DNA of 64,000 nucleotides from Anastatus disparis (GCA_017163975.1 JAFFSR010000347.1:4927001-4991000), one strand, 5' to 3'. Shown: positions 30,698 to 42,786, numbered from the stretch's first letter. The notes: generated from the sequence alone by a model not told the origin. Translations and numbers: made by a program.

Positions 30698-33600
30698 AAC
30701 AGGGACTACGAGATCTCAGAACTCTCTACTAGAAAGATGGTAGACAAGAAGTTACCGGAAACCTTAGTAGCAGAGCAGAGCCAGTCTCGCACTTGTCAGG
30801 CAGAGACAAGTAAACAGGAAGAACATCTGCAATCAGATATCGATGATGAAGCTCGATGGTGGCTCACGGTAGTGATCGGAGACTATCGTATCAGAGCTTT
30901 GTACGATCCAGGCGCATCACGTACAGTCATGAACTCTACAGGCTTGCAACTAGCAGCAGCCTGCAATGCACCTTTGATACCAGCTACAGGTAGATTTGCT
31001 AAAGTAGCAGATGGTAGATCATGCTCGTTAGTAGGTTATGTTGGCCTCCCATTTACAGTAAGCGGAATTACAAAGACAATCCATTCTGCGATCATGCCGA
31101 CCCTAGATGAACCATGTTATCTAGGAGGAAATTTTATTCGAGCATTTAAGGCTACGTTTGACCCCTGTGAAAATAAACTTTCTCTTAAGGGTACTAATGT
31201 GAAAGTGAATTTAGAAGTGGCAGCGCTCAGACAGATGCATGTTGCAAAGTTAGAATCAGTAGGTTTAGCTGATGTATCAGCCGCTGATCGAGCTCGTGTT
31301 AAGAGTTTAGTGATAGAAATCTTAGGAGAAGATGATACCCCTATAAGCTGTACGGACTGGATCGAACATGAAATCGATACAGGATCTGCTCGGCCAATTA
31401 AACAGAAATATTACCCTGTGTCTAAGAAGGTCGAAGAGTGGATGCACGAACAGGTCAATGAAATGCTTACAGCAGATATTATCGAACCCTCAATGAGCGG
31501 CTGGTCAAGCCCAGTGGTCAAGGTTAAAAAACCAAACGGTAAGTTCAGGTTTTGTATTGACTTTAGGAAAGTTAATGCAGTTACAAAACCCGATGCGTAC
31601 CCATTGCCAAGAATGGATGATATCTTGCGTAAACTGCAGAAAGCAAGATACATCTCTATAATGGATTTGAGCAGTGCTTATCATCAAATTAGGATGAAAG
31701 AAAATTCACATGCTCAAACGGCATTTACGGTACCTGGCATGGGCCTTTTCCAATTCAAACGTATGCCGTACGGCCTTAGCCACGCTGGCGTGACCTTCCA
31801 AAGATTAATCGACAAGGTCATAGGTCCAGAGCTCGAGCCTTATGCATTTTCCTATCTAGACGATATCATTGTCGCAACTGAGACGTTCGATGATCATATG
31901 AAGTGGCTCGAGTAGGTATTACTGCGCATCAAAGCTGCAGGTCTCACGATCAGTCATGAGAAAAGTATATTTTGCCGAGAAGAGGTAAAATATCTGGATT
32001 TTCTAGTAAATAGAGATGGTTTTAAGCCAGATCCAGAAAAGATTAAACCCATTATTGAATACGCAGCTCCTAAAAATTTAAAACAGTTGAGACGTTTTAT
32101 GGGTATGGCTTCGTGGTACAGGAAATTCCTAAAAGGTTTTGCTACGTTAGCAGAGCCACTGACCAGACTTACAAGAAAGGACTGTAAGTATGTATGGTCA
32201 AGCGATCAGGAGATTGCTTTTGAGCAGATAAAAGCTTTAATAGCATCTGCTCCATTATTGCATCGTCCACAGTTTGACTTGCCATTTGTCGTACAGACAG
32301 ATGCAAGTGAATCAGGTCTAGGAGCAGTACTTTTGCAAGTTGTAAACAACGAAGAGCGAGTATTAGAATTCGCTAGTCGTACCATGTCCAGTGCAGAGCG
32401 AAATTACAGCGTTACAGAACGCGAATGCTTGGCCGTCATATGGGCAGTTAAGAGGTTTCGCTGTTATGTAGAAGGCTACGATTTTAAGGTCATAACGGAC
32501 CATAGTAGCTTACGTTGGTTATGTAACTTACATAATCCAACGGGCAGGCTAGCGTGATGGGCGTTGGAGCTGCAGGGTTATTCTTATACCGTGGAGCACA
32601 GGAAAGGTGCTCTGAATTACGTGCCCGATGCGTTGTCACGCATGCACGAAGATTTATTAGAATGCGACTCACACTTCAGTGCACTAAGCTGGGCTTCGCA
32701 AACTAACGATGATTGGTATAAGAAACTTCTTAATCAAGTATTAAGTAACCCAAGCGACTTTCCGAGATGGAAAATAATCGGAGGTCAGTTATATCGCTAT
32801 GTACCGGACAGATTCACACAAGAAACGCTAGGAGACGACAATGCATGGAAAATCATAGTACCCAAAGAACATCGAGCAGAAGTACTGAAAGAATGTCACG
32901 ATGAGCCAACAGCTGGTCATTTAGGCCGATATAAGATTACAGCTAGAATAAAACAATATTATTATTGGCCATATATTGAGAAAACGGTATCTCAATATGT
33001 CAAGAGCTGTGAGATCTGCCAGCAGTGTAAAGTAGAACAAAAATTACCTGCTGGCTTGATGGGCAAGAGAGAAGTATTAGGCCCATGGAAAGTGGTAGCC
33101 GGTGATATAACCGGCCCTTTCCCAAAAAGCAAACACGGCTATCAATATGCGTTGATTTTCGAAGACGTGTTCACTAAATGGGTAGAGTGTATACCGATTA
33201 GAAAAGCAAATGCACCTACGATCTTGAAATCACTAAAAGAAAGAATCGTACTAAGATTTGGTACGCCTGTCTGACAATGGCTCAGAGTTCAGAAATCAGG
33301 TGATAGATAAATACCTGAACGAAGTAGGAGTGTATCATAGCACTACTCCTACTTACCACCCAGGCAAATCCGGTCGAAAGGATAAACCGGACTATAAAAA
33401 CAATGATCACCGCATTTATTGATGAAAACCATCGCTCTTGGGACGAAAAACTGCCAGAATTAATTTTCGCATATAATACGGCCAAACAAAGCACTACAGG
33501 TACTAGCCCTGCACTGCTAAACTATGGTCGACAGCCAGTCTTTCCTAAATTATTAAAAAGGAAAGAAGATAAGGCTGCTCAAGAGAATGAACAACTACGA

Positions 33601-34299
33601 GAACTAGATAACTAACGGGAGCGTGTAAGCAAGCTACCTCTGCTACACGATCAGGTGATCGACCATGCGCAGCTGGCACAGCAAAAACAGGCCGATGTGT
33701 ACGATGCAGGACGAAGAGAAGTGTCTTATAATGTTGGTGATTTAGTATGGAGAAGAAATAACATACTTTCTTCAGCTGCTCAAGGAATAGCTAGCAAATT
33801 AGCGCCGAAATTTGAGGGTCCTTATATGATTACGGCTAAATGTGGATCAAACACATACAGATTACTAGACATCGATGATAATGCTTACGGTCCCATACAC
33901 GTCGAGCAGCTAAAACCATATATCGCAAGACAAGAAGACGAGTCACCGCCACTACCACCGTTGGAACTAACAAGCGAAAATGAGACGATGAGCGACCCGT
34001 CTCCTGCGTGCGATGCGACTCCGTGTGCTAACATAGAATCGGGCTAAGATTGCGAGCGACCGCCTGCGAGCGGTGTACCTACCCTTAACGAGAAACCGAA
34101 TAGGAAGCGAGGCCGACCACGCAAGACAGCTGTCACCGTAAAGCGTACAACGAAGGGTATGCGTCAAGCTGAGTCCGAACCGATCAGGCGTAAACGAGGT
34201 AGGCCTAAAGGTTCTACAAATGCGAATTGTATCAAAAATGTAATCGACTTTTCACCCAGGAAAACGCGTGCGCAGCGAAATATTACATCTGATATCTGA
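30659..34299 (+). pseudogene. pol: Pol of element 2 with C-terminal AT-hook tail
   Basis: Protease YDPGASRTV lies near 30900. RT has FKRMPYG and YLDD near 31855. RNase H has TDASESGLGAVL and TDHSSLRWL. The integrase HHCC domain is at about 32930-33030, followed by D in VVAGDITGPF, D in SDNGSEF and E in NPVERINR. Stops are TAG 31913, TGA 32555, TAA 33613 and TAA 34045. Each could come from one C-to-T change. Frameshifts near 33268 and 33363 flank the catalytic D and E of integrase. After the 34045 stop the same frame continues to TGA 34297 with RKRGRPRK and RKRGRPKGS, two AT-hooks. The protein is dead as read. A tail beyond the chromodomain position is common in gypsy integrases, and AT-hooks would bind AT-rich DNA (inference). 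Confidence 0.9.
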
Positions 34300-34371
34300 A
34301 GTTGGCTTAACAGAACAGTCACACACCTCACGCGCGTTATACAGAGCAGCAAACCCGGTTATGCTGCATCT

Positions 34372-34381
34372 GGCGGAGGGG
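34372..34381 (+). other. Polypurine tract of element 2
   Basis: GGCGGAGGGG directly before the 3' LTR. Confidence 0.8.
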
Positions 34382-36507
34382 TGTCACGGTATTTTACCGT
34401 GTTTGAATGTCGCCGATTGTTAGTTAATATTTTGTCGAAAACGAAGCACTGTGATTAGCCAGCCGTCAACGGACTTGTCGTTACTCGCCGAACGAAGCGG
34501 GCCTTGTCGTCAATCGTTGGCGAGTTTTGCAGCGAAGCGGTCGTGTTCAGAGAGAGAATCCGAGAGTTTTTTTTAGTGTGCCTTTATTAAGAAAGAGTTT
34601 TCTTGTGTTGAGTTTTTTTCTATTTTGTGTTTAATTTTCTATACAAGAGTTTTCGTGTGAGATAAATATTAATAAATTATTTAGAGTCAGCGGGTAGTAG
34701 AGCCAATAGTTTTTTTTTGTGTGTAATTTCCGTGTAAAATTTTAATTGTTTAACAAAGGCCGCAAGATTTTATAAATGAAATAAAGAGAGAATAAAGAGT
34801 GTTCGTTTATTTGAAATAGCGTGTGTATATCAGAGTGTAGTTGCGCCTTTTTCATTGTGTCCGTGTGGATAAAAAGAAATCTTCTAATCACCCAGAGAGA
34901 GAAAGAGAGAGAGAGAGAGAATACGGCCTTGCGTCAAAAGGCCCAGGGTAGCTTCACTAGCGGGTGTATCGAGAGAGCGAGAGAGCGAGCGAGAGAGCCG
35001 ATCAGAGTAGCGATCACCAGCGAGAAGAAAAGCGGAGAAAAGCTCTCTTTATCTAAGGTATAGTGTGAAATTTCTTAGCGCGTATGCTTGCGTGTTGAAT
35101 GTTTGTGTGTCGGTAAAGAGATAGAAAAATACTTTTATTTTTAGTTTAATTAATCTACTTTAAAATCATTTTTCTTTACTATTTGCAATTTATTGTGTAT
35201 TAAATTCAATTGTTTTTTTATCTAGCGCGATTTTCTGTGTAAATTCGTATGAGTTGTCACGGTATTTTACCGTGTTTGAATGTCGCGCAAGCAGGAAATA
35301 ATATACAAGGCGCGCGCGGTCATACAAGCCGTCAGAGTTACGCGAAGAAACACGTAACTTACTGATCATCAAGAGAAGAACGCCGAGTCGACCACGAGGC
35401 GCGTCAGACCTTTTCCGGTTGTCGTGGAGAGCACATTGCAATAGGTGCAAATAGTCGATAACTTTTGTTAGTGCATTTATTCCGTGTCAAGACTCGTGCT
35501 TCTATACGAACCGTGAGACACGTGCATCATCAAATCCAAGGCGTTATCCTGATCAAGGAAGATAGCGGCCTTTGTTCGTCCAGAGACGATTTCTCGAGAG
35601 CGGGCTTCGACTAGCTCCCGCGACCAGGATTGTTGCAGCGTCGCGACCGTTGGCCAACGAGCGAGCGATCAGCGTAGAGTCTTCGGTGCAAGAGAAGCGT
35701 TTCGACGTTGTCGTAAGTAATTGTAAGTTTTGTAAAGTAAGGTTTCTTTCTTCGCAGCGTCGCGACAGTTGGCCAACAAGCGAGCGATCAGCGTAGAGTC
35801 TTCGGTGTAAGAGAAGCGTCTCGACGTTGTCGTAAGTAATTGTAAGTTTTGTAAGGTTTCTTTCTTCGCAGAAACTTTACGTTATAGAGTGCGTGCGTGA
35901 TATTACTTGTGTTACAGCGCAATTTAGTTCGCGTCGCGTCCTCCCCTATTGCTATCTTTATTGTAATTCAAACATTGTCATATTAGTTAATTATTTCTTA
36001 TATTTTATCATTAACGTTTCAATTCTTGATTTTGTATTTTTCTTTATTACTTTTAATAAATTCACTTTAAATATAAAATCTTTATTTTATATCTGCTGTA
36101 TGTGCATATCATATAATAAGCCTGTACCCGTTGCTTACCCCGACGCCTCCGCGGTCCTTATTTTTATCATAGTAAAACATACATATTTTCTATATAAAAT
36201 ATTGAGTAGGTTCAACTAAAGAAGTTGAACCGAATAAAAATAAGGAGAACTGCGCTAGCGGCATCGCGTCTCTCGATCAGGTAAGAGAGTGAGAGAGAGA
36301 CGCGCAGCGACGAGCTGATAGAAAAATACTCCGTCGCATATCAATCTAATATACTGACTAGCTTTGCCGGAGTCTGTTGCTAGTCCATCATATTTAATAT
36401 AAATTCTAGCAGCTCCGTATTCCAACAAAAGTACATAGTCTTAGCTAAAAATTAAATGGAATTAAAAATCTAATTTTTTTTGCAACGTGTAATAAATAAC
36501 CGTTACA
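34382..36507 (+). repeat. 3' LTR of element 2
   Basis: It starts TGTCACGGTATTTTACCGTG (a 7-bp terminal palindrome) and ends CGTTACA. The first 32 bp recur at 35255-35286, 873 bp inside the LTR, followed by different sequence. The LTR may therefore be a composite of two related LTRs. It contains a tandem duplication (35635-35871), a hairpin GGTTCAACT / AGTTGAACC at 36209-36231 and several AATAAA-like signals. I see no ORF. Confidence 0.85.
35635..35871 (+). repeat. Tandem duplication with mini-intron signals in the LTR
   Basis: Two copies of a 118-119 bp unit (35635-35753 and 35754-35871). Each contains GTAAGTAATTG and a pyrimidine-rich acceptor TTTCTTTCTTCGCAG. The implied introns (35713-35757 and 35832-35871) are 45 and 40 nt, near the lower size limit for insects. 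Confidence 0.75.
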
Positions 36508-37634
36508 GAGTGTGGGGTGAGATAGTAGTGTAAAAATAGAGAATAAAACAAGTGTAGCAAGAGATGCGAAATTAAAAATTATTAGGAGCGTTTTATTAAA
36601 ATTTTCTGTTATATGGGTAATGATTATTTCTGAAAAATAAAAGAGTGTAAAATTCTAAATTGTCGTGCGTGAAAATTGTTTACAAAAGTTTTTCATAGAA
36701 ATAAAATTTCAGTTGATAGTCGCGAGAATCGCGCTGAGTTCGTGGAAGTCAGTGTAGAATTCGAAAATAAGGGGGAGGTAAAGTAAAGCCAGAAAGCGAG
36801 CAGAGCCTGCGGTGCCGTGGAGAGGCAGTGGCGCGACCGTCTATGTCAGAGCCCACTAGCCGCGCGGTATAGAAGAGTGAGTGAGAAAGAGAGAGGAAGA
36901 AAGACGCAAAGAGAAACGAGAGTGAGTGAGTTTCGTATAGCATAGGCATATAAAAAGATTTTTTTTGTAATTTCGCCCGTGTTAAATCTATGTGCCTGAT
37001 TATTATATTATCAGTATTTCTTTTTGTGTGTTAAAACTTAAAAATAAGTGTAAGATTCTGTGATAGAGAAAATTTAAATTATAATATTTTTCTTTAAAAT
37101 TAATTGTGGTATATTCTTTTATTTTAACTAATTGAACCTAGTGTGTGTGAGTGTTAGAGAGAAAGAGCATATTGAAATTAAAAGAGTGTGTATTTAGATA
37201 AATAAAATAGAAAAAAGATCTTGGTATATAAAGATAATACACGCGTCTCCCGAACGCGTAAATCTCGGCGGATCCCCTCTGTGATAGTCTCATCAGAAAT
37301 CACAGTTTTATTAAATTTTTAGATTTTTGGCGATTTGGGATACTGGGACGACGTTGTCGCAAATACATCGTCACAAAATATATTTTAATTAACAAACAAA
37401 AATGTAATTGTAAATTAAAAGAGCGTCAGTTATGATTATGATTTGTGAATTCGAGGGCTTTAATTAAAAATTTCATAATTCCTTTTCAATTGAATTTACT
37501 AAGGAATTTTTATCATATATATGTATATAGAAAAATATATGTGGACGCGCACATACATACGCACCTGGGCTCATATATATATGCAACATTTCATGTTGAC
37601 CCACATGCACAAATACAGACAAGTTGATATATAT
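36508..37634. other. Intergenic DNA between element 2 and transposon B
   Basis: No supported gene. It includes purine-rich stretches, TATAAAAAG near 36949, a fragment of the 80-bp minisatellite at 37400-37510 and one to two units of the CATTTCATGTTGACCC minisatellite (37550-37630) that is expanded at 46775-47860. Some of it may be old LTR sequence, but I could not find a partner. Confidence 0.5.
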
Positions 37635-38060
37635 GGGGCATTCTCTGTCAACGCGACACCCCCTCTGCCCAAAACAATTTTGATCCAAATTAGGTCTACC
37701 TGGGCTCAAATGAAAGCTCTTGACTTCTACTTTCGAACGCCGTCTGGCGATTCTGAAAATTCAAAATGGCGGATCCAATATGGCGGCTGAAAATCTTAGA
37801 ATGATGGAAAAACAAGTTTTTCTTCACTTTAATAGCGAATCTGATACGAAAATTGTTATTTCTTGCCACTAATATGAAGTTAGCGACATATTTTCTTACT
37901 ACTACCGTTCAAAGCGAGAAGTTAAAATTATATTTCAAGGTCATTTTGAAGGTCAAAAGTTATTTTCTGGATTTTCGAACTAGTATTCCACAAAGTAGTA
38001 GAAAACTTGATTAAGATCATAATTAGACTTGACCTTGGATCATTTTTCAAGGTCATGATT
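37635..38060. repeat. Left terminal inverted repeat of transposon B
   Basis: About 425 bp matching the complement of 41400-41840 with few mismatches. It contains AAGGTCA repeats, including TTTCAAGGTCA at about 37936 and 38050. Confidence 0.9.
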
Positions 38061-38344
38061 TCTGACTCTGCATAATTAATGTTTCGTTGAACGTAACCTC
38101 CTATGAGACATTTGTTCCTTTGTGCATATCGTGGGACCAACGATCTAAAAATTTCATGTATAAAATCCTTAGAGAAGATAAAGTTCCACAATAGAACTAT
38201 CAAGTAGTTTTAGCATAACCCATTCTGAACCACGTGGAGGTACTACTTCTCTCAGAACATAAAAAAAAATTAAAAAAAAAGAGGATAAAAAATAGAAAAA
38301 CTTGAATATTATAGAAAAAATTCAGTATATTTTCCCATTGAAAA

Positions 38345-40229
38345 TTAAAGTAGAACAGATACAGACTTAGCAGTATTCGAGTACCTTTTCATGATAACTT
38401 TTCCGTCACTTGATAATTGAAAAGAATGATGTTTAAGAATCTGTGGGACAGGTAATGCATCTTGAAACCTACGATTGAGTTTCCTTTTGAATTTATCATG
38501 TTCAGTCTGCGTAAAATAAAAAATCCTTATATTTTCAAAATGATTTTTAGCCCACGTCACAAGAGATGTGTGCGTCAGAATAGCATCTTTCGGTTTCGCC
38601 TTCAAGCTAGCTCTATAAGCTTCTCTTTTAAATATTGCACCAAGACCATCATAACAGCTTTTACCATGAGCAGTGGCGCAAAAATGCCACTCTGCCTCAA
38701 TACCAAAATCCTTCTCATGATGAATAAGATTTGCTATCTGAAAGCGGTTCTTGAAATGCTGTTTTGCTCCATCTGTTACGTAAATAATCTTTTTTAGTAT
38801 TTTTACTTTTGTCTTGATTTCTGAAATCAATAAATTCTGAATAGTATAGACAGAAGAAGTGTCATGCTTCAAACTATTCGACAAGAATACACAACTTTCA
38901 TGCTTCAGCTCTGAATCTTCTTTATAATAGTAAATAGCTGGAAAAACAGTGCACTGGTCATTATTAAAATGGAAGGCTTGAGATGCATCTTGAACTGCAA
39001 AAGAGAAATTCTCAGAATAGTCGAACATTACAAGAACTTCTCCATTGCCTAGATTACTTTTTGTTTGAGCAATGAAATTACCTTGTTGATTGGCAATATA
39101 TGAGTGGGGTTTGAGTATCGCCAATTTGGCATATAATTCATCAACAAATTCTTCAACTGGTAGAGTTAAATTTTGCAAAGTTGATCTATCCGTTCCTGAC
39201 CACGCACAGTACTCAATTTGTGAGATATTAGCTTCATCCAATATTTCAAGTAAACGAGACCTAAGATTTTCAGAACCAGGGCACTTCGAACATTCATCCA
39301 AGTGACAGTCAGGTGTAGGATTCTTACACATAATTTGCTGTAAACAATCTTTATAACTACAAATGGGTTCTTCTTGATTATTCGTGAGCTTCTGAATATC
39401 GATTGCATCCAACATCAATTTACAATTTTGATGAATGGTGCAAACGCAGACGCTATGCGTTCCTCTAGCACCAGCAAGAACACAATGTTTTGGTCGTAAT
39501 TTCGCGAAAGTACTGAATCCTACTTGCACTGTTGGTTCTGCTATCTTGAATAATTCGTAAAGTTCTCGTAAATCGAAATATAGAAGACGTTTCTGCACCT
39601 GAGTCCGCTTTCCATCAATAATAACAGAGACAGTATCTTTTCGACCCGGCATCATCCGACTGTGCACATCGTTATTATAACATTCAACAATGAGTTCTAT
39701 TACTGTCTTTGACAAAGTTTTACCATGTTTAGCCGTTGTTGTAGCTAAATACCTCCATCGGCTTTGAGTTTTTTCGACTTTCTTACTAAATGTCTTGATG
39801 TATTGAATTCACGGGAAATTCGACTAATATTCCAAGTTGATGGGGCGATTGTAAATATACTTTCAAAGGGTCAGAAACTGCTAAACTAGAAAACTTTTCT
39901 TTTAATTCTGAAAACATGTCTTCCAATTCGATTTCTCTAGCTGATCGTGTAGCTTCTTGAACAGATTTATCAATACCAGTATTTTCTGATGTCGTCTCTA
40001 TATCCATGTTTTCATATTCGTTGTTGCCTTCGTTATCTCTTGTACCAATAGATGAAATGGGAGATCCACATAACTTTCTACACTTACTACAAATTTTTGA
40101 ATTATCTGGCAAATCTGGAAATCTTCGTTTTAAGTTGTTCGACAACAAGCGTAGATCATTACCTATGTGACCCTTACCATTGAGAGGGTTGATACAGCGA
40201 TCGGACCGTGCTACAGTAGACATATTCAA
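38345..40229 (-). pseudogene. Transposase of DNA transposon B, frameshifted
   Basis: The N-terminal part (40229-39786) begins MNMSTVARSDRC and has Cys pairs (ICSKCRKLC) suited to a zinc-binding domain, then an acidic stretch. Coding-like sequence then changes frame at least twice between about 39830 and 39715. From 39715 to 38345 a 456-codon frame is open. It holds STFAKLRP, CVCTIHQNC, a CSKC pair, D in VMFDYSENF, D in YVTDGAKQHF and D in CYDGLGAIF after AHGK. These align with D518, D599 and D643 of the transposase of element A, supporting a DDD active site. The catalytic part looks intact, but the full protein cannot be made without correcting the junction. The breaks could be decay, or introns in part. 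Confidence 0.75.
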
Positions 40230-41399
40230 TCCATCTAAGTAAGTGATAATACTCGAATATAATAACGTAGGACTGTTAGAACAGGTGTTGTGAAAAATGT
40301 CTTCGAATTAATTTGAATCCTCTCGAAAAATGTGTTCGTATGATTCTCAGAGAATAAATATAAGTAAATAACTACGAATAGTCCAATGAAAAAAGCTGTG
40401 GAATAACAGACTTACACGATATAACTCAAATTCACTCTATCACTGAAAAAAGTTTGGAGGAGAAGAGGAACGAAAAATAAGACTTCAAACGTACTAAATT
40501 TTTAGAGCAGTAGTAGTACTAAATTTTGATCCGTAGCAGCCGTAAATCGATGGGAACTATATGTACGAAACGTTTAGGAAAGATAATGCACGAAATATAG
40601 AACCACAGATACACCAAACAGTTAGAGTAGCAGCCGCACTAAACTTTTAGAGAAGCATCGGTACTTAAGGAGTTTCGAAAGAGGAATAAAAAATGTTCGA
40701 GAGAGTCCAGAAATGTTCCATTGTAAAGTTTAATTACAGGGTTATCAAAAAGTATGGGACCCCCGTATTTTCCCAGAAACGATATTTTTTCAAAAAACTA
40801 AGGTCATACCGTAAGTAATTTTCAACGAGGAATTGTCTGATGACCTCGAATCTGACCTTGTCGTTGACCTTCAAGGTCAATTCAAAAATTGCAAAATTCA
40901 AATTTTGCAATTTTAGATCGCATTGTATACGTGTATAGTCACACGGTCTTACACCAACTATAGCATTCACGGCGTCACGTCAGTTTTTTTCTCTCAGTGC
41001 GTATACTACACGATTTTTGTGCAGGAGGAGCACCAAATCAAAAAAGCAGTAGCAGCACAAATGTGTTGTACCATTGCCACACTTTTTAGTGCTTCTTCTG
41101 CCCTAAACTTTTGTACAGGTGAAGAACGATGAAATAGATTAAATGCGGAACAATTTTAGTGCAACATTTGCTCTAAAATGGGAGAGTAAAGGACTTAATA
41201 TTTAGTTATGAAACAATTCTTGCATTTGGTGCTGATACTCTAGGCTAACCTGTTTCTTCTTCACCAAACTTTTTTCAGTGATTCTGAAATTTTTCAAAGT
41301 GTGGATATAACCACAGTTTTTCTGTTACTGTTCCGAATTAGAACCGATCGATAGCATAAATGAAAGAAGTATAACTGCGAAAGAATCGGTTTATTAAAA
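40230..41399. other. Non-coding right part of transposon B with an inserted repeat
   Basis: It contains repeated TTAGAG(C)AG...CACTAAA units (40500-40650). At 40737 a TA-flanked terminus CAGGGTTATCAAAAAGTATGG begins, which resembles the end of a mariner-type MITE. Within that piece TGACCTTCAAGGTCA (40865-40879) and a 28-bp near-palindrome rich in TTGCAAAATT follow. I found no second end for the inserted piece. Confidence 0.5.
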
Positions 41400-41840
41400 T
41401 TAAAACTCACCATGAAAATGACCTTGAAAAATGATCCAAGGTCAAGTCTAATTATGATCTTACTCAAGTTTTCTACTAGTTTTGTGGAATACTAGTTCGA
41501 AAATCCAGAAAATAACTTTTGACCTTCAAAATGACCTTGAAATATAATTTTAACTTCTCGCTTTGAACGGTAGTAGTAAGAAAATATGTCGCTAACTTCA
41601 TATTAGTGGCAAGAAATAACAATTTTCGTATCAGATTCGCTATTAGAGTGAAGAAAAACTTGTTTTTCCATCATGCCAAGATTTTCAGCCGCCATATTGG
41701 ATCCGCCATTTTGAATTTTCAGAATCGCCAGACGGCGTTCGAAAGTAGAAGTCAAGAGCTTTCATTTGAGCCCAGGTAGACCTAATTTGGATCAAAATTG
41801 TTCTGGGCAGAGGGGGTGTCGCGTTGACAGAGAATGCCCC
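41400..41840. repeat. Right terminal inverted repeat of transposon B
   Basis: Complement of the left repeat, ending GAATGCCCC at 41840 and followed by (AT)n. Confidence 0.9.
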
Positions 41841-42297
41841 ATATATATATATATATATATATATATATCTATATTATATAGTTGTAAGGAAAATTTCTAC
41901 GACCAAGGTCCTCCCCTTCTCTTTTTTTCCTCGTCCTTTTACCTGATTTTGATTCTCTTTTTTTTCCCCTTTTTTTTACGTTATTTTACGTTATTTGTTC
42001 CTCTTCCTTTTTTTTCCTCTTCCCTTCCTCCCCTTTTCTTTTTCTCTTCTTTTGAGTTTCCTCATGCCTTCATTTTCTCTTCCCTCTCTCTCCCTCAAAA
42101 AATTTATCACTTTTTTCTGTTATTTTTACGTTATTTTAGGTCATTTTTACTCCTCCTCAGGTAAATCCTCAAATTTTACCTATTTTTTGTGTTATTTTAC
42201 GTTATTTTACGTTTTTGTTCCTTTTCCTTAGCTGCTCCTTAGCTCATCCTCTTTGATCCTTAATTTCATTCAAATCCCATCATTTAAAAAGCTTCTT
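41841..42297. other. (AT)n and pyrimidine-rich tract
   Basis: (AT)n at 41841-41868, then about 350 bp of C/T-rich DNA with repeated ACGTTATTTTACGTTATTT. The long ORFs here are low-complexity Ser/Leu/Phe products and not genes. Confidence 0.7.
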
Positions 42298-42487
42298 GCT
42301 AATTTTTATTGTTTGCACCTACTGCTTTTACTTTAAATATATAGAACAAACATATTAAGTTAATAAATTTTATGATAAATTTTATAAAATGTACAATTAT
42401 TGTTTAAAAGGATAAATGACATCAAACATGGTGGAATGGGAATTCCGCAATCCCCCTGCGCGCAAGCGCGCCAATCTACACTACTAA
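42298..42487 (+). repeat. Helitron-type 3' end, copy 1
   Basis: A 190-bp unit ending with the GC hairpin GCGCGCAAGCGCGC and, after a short linker, CTAA. A 3' hairpin followed by CTRR is the Helitron terminus. It is a near copy of 42787-42976. Confidence 0.65.
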
Positions 42488-42786
42488 GTAAAACTGTAAA
42501 ACATATTAATACATTGAAATTATTTGAAATTGAAGATATTCTTTTAACATTATAATTTTTATATTTGAAATTAGATCAATGTTTTATAATATTTTGATTA
42601 TTACTTTAAATTGTTTCATAATGGGTATCTAATAAATCAAGTGTACCACTTGTAAGGAGGATAAAAAATTACTCGTATACTATGATATAGTATACGCATA
42701 TATCCATCTTCGTTGTGAGTCGCACGGCACAACGTAGATTTTTATGCTTGATGTGCGAGTATAAGAGTGAGACGGAGAGAGTACGT
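42488..42786. other. AT-rich DNA between the two Helitron ends
   Basis: No gene. It includes the short palindrome CGTATACTATGATATAGTATACG at about 42676. Confidence 0.5.

Larger units (their letters stand above)
25135..36507 (+). mobile_element. Decayed Ty3/gypsy LTR retrotransposon (element 2)
   Basis: Long LTR-type direct repeats (25135-27238 and 34382-36507) flank PBS, leader, gag, pol and PPT in the plus orientation. Protease, RT (YLDD), RNase H and integrase motifs are in gypsy order. The coding region has several stops and frameshifts. The 5' LTR has lost its start, carries a 1.35 kb insertion and lacks about 1.37 kb present in the 3' LTR. Because the left end is missing, no target duplication can be checked. 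Confidence 0.9.
37635..41840 (-). mobile_element. DNA transposon B, relative of A with long TIRs
   Basis: 37635-about 38060 and about 41400-41840 are inverted repeats of roughly 430 bp, nearly identical, starting GGGGCATTCTCTGTCAACG. ATAT flanks both ends, inside AT-rich target DNA. The minus strand encodes a broken transposase with the same SxFAKLRP, FDYSxN, TDG and HGK...DGxG motifs as transposon A. Compared with A the TIRs are about 20 times longer. The Sola-like label is tentative. Confidence 0.85.

Noticed and set aside
36749..36949. 66-codon minus-strand ORF as a gene
   Set aside because: It lies in purine-rich low-complexity DNA, with no domain or conserved partner.
41890..42231. ORFs in the pyrimidine-rich tract as a membrane protein
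   Set aside because: Phe/Leu/Ser runs arise from a C/T-rich tract in several frames at once.
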